DNA from: Haliotis asinina
Taxonomy: Eukaryota > Mollusca > Gastropoda > Lepetellida > Haliotidae
Direction: 5' to 3'
Length of the DNA stretch: 64,000 nucleotides
Assembly (NCBI RefSeq): GCF_037392515.1
Contig: NC_090288.1
Span: forward strand, 19,748,969-19,812,968
Below are positions 58,480 to 64,000 of the stretch, one piece after another. Every line of letters begins with the position of its first letter. The stretch's first letter is position 1. The notes under the pieces are model-generated. The model made no database searches and was not told the DNA's origin. It saw only the letters and a program-made list of their open reading frames with translations. A program made the position numbers and the translations under genes.

Positions 58480-58679
58480 CTATGACTCGCTCGAGAGAAT
58501 GTCCCGGGATCTCCAGGCGATTACGTCATCAAAACATCTGCTGTAAATTCAGAGATTATTTACACATTAAATCCTACAGGAACACCGAGATCTGGGTTAT
58601 GAGGGGTGGTTTTGGCCTGTTGTTGTTTCTTGGAGAAATGGCAGTACTGGCAGTCGTGTGGAAAATTAAGAACACACGG
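58480..58679 (+). CDS. Possible exon with one transmembrane segment
   Basis: After a TTTAACAG acceptor-like site, the frame from the ATG at 58,482 reads a basic segment and then WVMRGGFGLLLFLGEMAVLA followed by VVWKIKNTR. It meets a GTTAGT donor-like site at about 58,679. One hydrophobic helix flanked by basic residues is clear. The family is not recognised. It may be an exon of a membrane receptor or chance. No partner exons were found. Confidence 0.25.
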
Positions 58680-58919
58680 TTAGTACCCAGTACATGCAAA
58701 CTTTACTGTTCCTGCGTATGCTCAGCTTGGTCTCACTATCATATATGAATGATGGTGTGGTTAAAACACTATTGGTATCAATAATAAATTGTTACAGCCT
58801 GTATGACAAGCAATGTATTGAATTCAGGGTTGCTTTGTTGAACAGATTTTCATTAGGGTTCAGCATTATTATGGGTGAATGAACTCTGTGATACACTGAA
58901 AGAATAAATGCATTAAGTA

Positions 58920-59690
58920 AACTGAACACGTTGACATACCTGACTTCTTCAGTAATCTTTAACACCTTGGCTACTACACATGATTTCGTTAGTAATCTTC
59001 AATACTTTGGGGGCCACTACCTAACATGATTGCTTCAATAATATTCAACATGTTGGCCACTACATTTGATTTCCTCAGTAGTCTTTAACATGATGGCCAC
59101 TAAAATTGATTTATTCAGTAATCTTAATACTTTTGCCACCACACATGATTTCTTCAGTAACCTTTAACACGTCGGCCACTACACATGCTTTCTTCTGAAA
59201 TCATTAACACGTCGGCCACTACACATGCTTTCTTCTGAAATCGTTAACACGTCGGCCACTACACATGCTTTCTTCTGAAATCATTAACACGTCGGCCACT
59301 ACACATGCTTTCTTCTGAAATCGTTAACACGTCGGCCACTACACATGCTTTCTTCTGAAATCATTAACACGTCGGCCACTACACATGCTTTCTTCTGAAA
59401 TCGTTAACACGTCGGCCACTACACATGCTTTCTTCTGAAATCGTTAACACGTCGGCCACTACACATGCTTTCTTCTGAAATCATTAACACGTCGGCCACT
59501 ACACATGCTTTCTTCTGAAATCATTAACACGTCGGCCACTACACATGCTTTCTTCTGAAATCATTAACACGTCGGCCACTACACATGCTTTCTTCTGAAA
59601 TCATTAACACGTCGGCCACTACAGATTTCTTCAGAAATCGTTAACGGGTCGGCCACTACACCTGGTTACTTTTAGTGATCACAAAGATGT
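58920..59690. repeat. 40-bp satellite array
   Basis: Twelve near-identical 40-bp units (GTCGGCCACTACACATGCTT plus TCTTCTGAAATC[A/G]TTAACAC) lie at about 59,166-59,640. Degenerate units lie on both sides (58,920-59,165 and 59,641-59,690). The centre is homogenised and the edges are worn, as expected from unequal exchange. The units come in two forms, A or G at one base, which alternate over part of the array. Confidence 0.96.
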
Positions 59691-60285
59691 TGGCCAGGAC
59701 ACATGATTTCTTTAGTAGGTTTTCCCAACCTGGGCCCCTACACCCGATTTCTTCAGTTATGCAAAATTGGAAGAAAACGTGGATTGTGGAAAATCAGTTT
59801 ATCTCAGCCTGTGCTGGTGTTAAGGGATATTATACGTCAATGGATATTTCATACCAACCATCATCAGGGGCTAGCATCATTGATACTTTAAGAATTGGCT
59901 GGTTTCATTAAAAATAAACGATTGATGAAAGGGGTGAAAATACTGAATATGCATATAATTCCTTCTTTCAGGTGAGTTCCAATCTTCTGCCCCGATGGAT
60001 ACACACAAGTAAAATCTGTTTGTTCCATATTATGTGGCGCGGGTAGATAAGAAGAAATTTGAAACAAACAGTAAACACACTGACTGTATAGCACGAGTTT
60101 AGCACGTGTGGCGCTACTATTGAAGATCTGTAAAGTGACATCTTGTTTAAATTTTCCCGTATTCAGTCATCCTGGATTTGTAATTTACAACAACGCTTGT
60201 TGTTTACTAAGCGTATTGTCGCCTCTGTTGTCGTGCCTGTAGAGCCAGTTTGTAGAGTGCATGGTATCTTTTGAAATATAGTATT
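59691..60285. other. No gene supported
   Basis: Unique sequence between satellite and SINE. A 62-78 codon overlap of plus-strand frames at 59,675-59,911 has no recognisable motif. Confidence 0.4.
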
Positions 60286-60298
60286 TCTTCTTTTCTGG

Positions 60299-60469
60299 GG
60301 GGCGGTGGGGTAGCCTAGTGGTTAAAGCGTTCGCACGTCACGCCGACGACCCGGGTTCGTTTCCCCACATGGGTACAATGTGTGAAGTCCATTTTCTGGT
60401 GTCCCCCGCCGTGATATTGCTGGAATATTGCTAAAAGCGGCGTAAAACTAAGCTCACTCACTCACTCAC
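60299..60469 (+). mobile_element. tRNA-derived SINE with (CTCA)n tail
   Basis: 171 bp. The head resembles a tRNA, with A box TAGCCTAGTGG at 60,311-60,321 and B box GGTTCGTTTCC at 60,354-60,364, 32 bp apart, so it carries an internal pol III promoter. The 3' module GATATTGCTGGAATATTGCT, then GCGGCGTAAAACTAAGCT and a CTCA tail match the other SINEs and the RNase H LINE. A perfect 13-bp target duplication TCTTCTTTTCTGG lies at 60,286-60,298 and 60,470-60,482. Confidence 0.95.
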
Positions 60470-60591
60470 TCTTCTTTTCTGGTTAAAATAAAACCGGTGT
60501 CTTGCGTTTTATTCTTCAGTATTGTGTCATCTCATGAAATACTGAAATACAAACCTAAAGAGTGTATTATACAGTTTCATAATGAATGCGT

Positions 60592-60665
60592 GAATGAGTT
60601 TACTTTTATGTCGCACTCAGCAATATTCTTGCAATATGGCGGCGGTCTGTAAATAATCGAGTATG
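60592..60665 (-). mobile_element. SINE 3'-end fragment
   Basis: The reverse complement reads CGATTATTTACAGACCGCCG, then CCATATTGC and AATATTGCTGAGTGCG. This is the 3' module of the larger SINE family, with a worn tail (AAACTCATTCAC). Confidence 0.75.
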
Positions 60666-60669
60666 GGCG

Positions 60670-61740
60670 AGAACTGCCATTGTCAGGTTTCTAGCTGTTT
60701 TCAAAGTAACATGATATTCGTCATAAATCATCCAGTGAATTAAATTTCCATATTCCGACCACGGTTTTGTGTTAGGATATCCGAATGACCACATTCTTAA
60801 AATAACCACCGAAAATACCCACGTAAGAGCACACTCAAGTTACTGCGAACCGAAACCACTGCTGTCAACCTTCGGCAATCTGTGCTATGTCATAGATAGG
60901 ATTAAAGGGAACAGTAACATTACCTCAATTACGCTAAAATGATCGCAACTCCCTTACTTGCGACGGTCGTAGCGCTACATGAGCTGTGTGAAAAGGATCC
61001 CACAGTATTGACCATAAATATTCGAATACCATCGGTCATCCACGATGAAGGTAAAATGTATTATATATGATTATAAATACTCAACAGAACAGTGGAGCAT
61101 AAAAAATATCAAATGTGCCAATAAATGCGCGTCTGGTAGGTTGAAGTTGCCAGTCCTTCATTTCTTATTTCGCTTGCAATTGGACCATCATGATCAGTAA
61201 TATCCAATTCAAATTACAAAACGTATTAATGAAAATAGAAGCTTTTCCAAACATCAGCTTTTTAATACCGACCATTACAATACGGCATTGACAGTTAAGT
61301 TGTGAGGTAGACATAGACGTGTTTGTTATATGTACAGTGTGTTGAAAACATGAACATATTCAACTACGGTTGTGATATGTAGAACCCTTCCTGTTACCTA
61401 TCACAACTTTAATTAGACTATATGGAGCAGTGTTTTTTTGCCACTTCATCCAATACAAATGCTGTCCTCTCAGAAGTGAACGTACACAGGTAATTCACCC
61501 ATATTTTGTTTCTCAACGGATAAACCAACTGGGTTTTCTCGTTAGCAGTGCCTTTCAGTATCACAAGTGTCAAAAACGTCCTCATTGACAACTACATGAG
61601 CAAATCTCTTTTAACTGCATCTCAGTTCACCGTCAGTATCATTTCCACTGACAACACGAGACATAATCCAATCAAGATTCCTTTGTCCTAATACCCCTAA
61701 TCACTTAAACTATAATCCTTTCAGTTGCTTTAATAGAATC
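60670..61740. other. Upstream region of the homeobox gene
   Basis: No repeats or frames recognised. It may hold the promoter or an upstream intron of the homeobox locus. Confidence 0.4.
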
Positions 61741-61748
61741 AGCTTGTG

Positions 61749-62573
61749 ATGCTTATCGACAGTGGAACAGACACTCTCCACGTCGAACTGGTGGATTCTT
61801 CAACAGATGACATCCCTCATGATCATTCAGCAGGCAAGAACACGCACAAGGATCACACGTCAGAACCTCACTTTCAGCCAGCGAAACAGTCCATATTTTG
61901 CCCACTCAAGTCCACTGATCAGCGAATATCCCAGGCCAGTGACGTCATTCTGCCATGCTCCTCCACCAACTAGTTTCACTTCACTCCATACCCAGTTGCC
62001 ACCTGCTGTGTTCCCATCTACCTACCCAGGCTTTCTCCCATACAAACATCCAGTTTTCCCGCATCTGCACACAGCATCTAACGCGACTGCTCAGCAACAT
62101 CTAGCTGAGACCAGCAGAATACTGTCATCCAGTGATGGAAGCGATGGTAAGTTGGACGACAATATATGTCCTGGTAAAAGCATCTCCAAAGAAATCAAAC
62201 CAACAAGAACTGCTTGTCCACAATTATAACAATGTTCTTGTATCTTTCAGATGAAGGCAGTGGCTCTGACTCCAGAAGCTCTTCTCCTCCGAGCAACAGG
62301 GATCAACCCAGTCCAGACAACAGCTTCGCCTCCAGTGGTGTGTACACCAATCCCAGTCCTCTTTCAAGTCCTTCCGAGACCTTCCATTCTGTCCCATCTC
62401 CTGTCAAAACTCCTGTGGCCAATAAAAGACCCCGAGCACCCGGTGGCCGCACGTGTTACACCCCGAATTAGGTCCGAGCCATGGAGAAAGCCTTCGAGGA
62501 GAATAAATACCCTGACTATGATGTCCTGGAAAATATGTCAGCGGAGCTTGAAATACCCATTAAGAAGATAAAG
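61749..62573 (+). pseudogene. Homeobox gene (PRD-like), two exons, stop in homeodomain
   Basis: The first exon ends at 62,146 with a GTAAGT donor in phase 1 (...RILSSSDGSD). The second exon is 62,251-62,573 (DEGSGSDSRSSSPPSNRDQP...). The homeodomain begins KRPRAPGGRTCYTPN, is cut by TAG at 62,469 and continues VRAMEKAFEENKYPDYDV and LENMSAELEIPIKKIK up to a GTAAAT donor. TAG sits at homeodomain position 12, where Gln (CAG) is nearly invariant. The intron at 46/47 fits the PRD class. In exon 1 the N-terminal part reads best in one frame (MLIDSGTDTLHVELVDSS) and the end in another (FTSLHTQLPPAVFPSTYPGF), which hints at a shift near 61,960. Helix 3 (WFQNR) would be in an exon that I do not find before the window ends. 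Confidence 0.7.
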
Positions 62574-62699
62574 GTAAATAGAGTTATGTAATTGACAGAT
62601 GTGACTGCATGTTTGTGCACGGCCAACATGAATATGTTGCCGAAAATTGTAATTGTAATTGTACCGGTTACAATATTTAAGAATAGATTACTTTACATC

Positions 62700-62815
62700 G
62701 TATCACGCATGCGTAGGTCGATGCTCATGCTGTTGTCTGCTGGATTATCGGGCCAAGATTACATTATGTACAGACCTCCACTATACGGCTGGAATATATC
62801 ACTCACCTATTGCAG
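62700..62815 (+). mobile_element. Degenerate SINE fragment
   Basis: The words GGTCGATGCTCATGCTGTTG, GCTGGATTAT, TACAGACCTCCACTATACGG and CTGGAATAT follow the order of the central and 3' parts of the SINE at 4,274, but with many changes and a lost tail. Confidence 0.7.
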
Positions 62816-62869
62816 ATGGCGTGCAGCAGCCACATCTGTGAATATGACCATCTGAAGCCTCTAGTCACT

Positions 62870-64000
62870 CCTTACGACATGCATGGTTATCGCGCATGAA
62901 AAGTATATGTTCACTTGGAGCACCCCAGTTTTAGTACATATCCTTGAACGACTAAAAAATGTGAACACAACAAAAAAATTCGGAGACATTTTAGTGAACT
63001 CAAAAGGACAAATGAGCACTGACTAACATATGCCTATAGACTATTCGTTTCACATGATGGTAAAGTATGCTCCTCGGGTGCTATTGACCCAATATGTAGC
63101 GACCGTTATTCTTTCGCAACAACATCGCTACATTCTGTCTGTCAACGACAAAATAACCTAAAACTCGATGAGTTGCAATAGAAACATAACGACTAAGGGA
63201 ACACATATAGAAGTGCAAACATACCTTTATTCTTTTCTAGATTCCTTCACAAGGTATGTATTGCACTGTGGGTGACATTCCGGAAATAAATGAAGGGGCG
63301 TTTGTAATTTCACGCTTGTCCTTATTCGTCTCCATGAGTGTATAGTATGATTCATTGCTTGACAAGGAAGAAGTTAAATGAGCATAATTAAGTGAACATA
63401 ACTGGGTTTATCTTTTACAAATAAACGATATTGACTTGGCAGTAAATACTTTTACTCACTTCCTTATAGATGAATGCAACATACCATTTTAAAGTGGTCA
63501 GATTTAACATATGTTATATTCGGGATTATACTTTCTCAGTAAAGTGCATATTCTAGTATTTTTATTGCTAAAAGATATTTATGATTTATTCAAAAAAGAA
63601 CTATTGCAGTTAGAAACAAATTCACACAAATGTTTGGATGAACAGTGAAAGACGAAGAATAGTGAGTAAAGGTAATCTCAGCATAAACTTGTGAAATAGA
63701 TAAAGACAACACATTGCCAGACTGGGAATTGTTTAGAAAGTAAGTACATATTGCCTTGCCGGTAATAAAGAAAGCTAAGTAAAGAATTATACAAACCTGC
63801 ATTCCAAGAATAGTGGAATACCTGATGGCATTTTATAAAAAGAGAATATCTAAAAAGAAAAGAAGCGTCTATACTATTCCACCTTTTACCAAATATAGAG
63901 TGTATCATCATCCGGTATCCTTTCTACTTACTACGGTAGAACTGTGAATGTCTGTACCAGGATATTAAATCAATCCAATCCTCAGAAGTACATGTACTTT
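62870..64000. other. No gene supported
   Basis: Presumed intron or flank of the homeobox locus. No exon with WFQNR was found on the plus strand, and there is no repeat of note. Confidence 0.45.

Noticed and set aside
59166-59640. Regular array that could be mistaken for CRISPR
   Set aside because: The 40-bp units are contiguous without unique spacers, and the setting is animal nuclear DNA.
60311-60364. tRNA gene
   Set aside because: A and B boxes are present, but the body is a SINE with a target duplication and CTCA tail, and no acceptor stem or anticodon arm folds convincingly.

Overview
The window is animal nuclear DNA, most likely from a marine gastropod of the abalone (Haliotis) type. 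That placement is inference. It rests on SINEs with a (CTCA)n tail and the 'ATAT-GGAATATTGC-TGAGTGCGGCG' 3' module that I recognise from abalone, on the mix of LINEs, Tc1 elements and a Polinton relic, and on long introns in the host genes.

Layout. 1-8,700: an old Tc1 relic, a Penelope-like 3' fragment, a foldback element, a SINE with a perfect 16-bp target duplication, and a 5'-truncated LINE with a long open frame. 8,691-20,256: one complete host gene on the minus strand, an SLC26-family anion transporter. I resolved it into 19 coding exons that join in frame to 778 codons. Three of its introns carry minisatellites and one carries a Tc1 remnant. 20,700-24,410: a 441-bp block present twice, the second copy bracketed by 65-bp direct repeats, plus a SINE. 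25,150-28,690: a decayed LINE and two exons of a SAP/SWIM-type gene. 29,690-33,900: mostly unassigned sequence with a cysteine-rich ORF, a LINE tail and three small inverted-repeat elements. 33,900-38,061: a broken Polinton. 38,062-53,334: three copies of one RNase H-bearing LINE family, with A and B head to tail and C nested inside B. 54,763-56,059: an apparently intact Tc1 transposon. 56,062-58,473: a dispersed repeat in two copies, one empty and one split by a foldback element, around a zinc-finger pseudogene. 58,920-59,690: a 40-bp satellite. 60,299-60,469: a tRNA-derived SINE. 61,749-62,573: two exons of a homeobox gene with an in-frame stop at homeodomain position 12.

How it fits together. 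The only clearly functional host gene is the SLC26 transporter: membrane transport domain first, STAS domain second. The homeobox and SAP/SWIM loci look damaged or were misread. Most of the rest is transposon traffic. The SINEs and the RNase H LINE share the same 3' module and tail, which suggests that the LINE machinery mobilises the SINEs. I found no operon, CRISPR array or clear new multi-gene system. The least explained object is the duplicated 441-bp block with its paired-CxxC reading frame.
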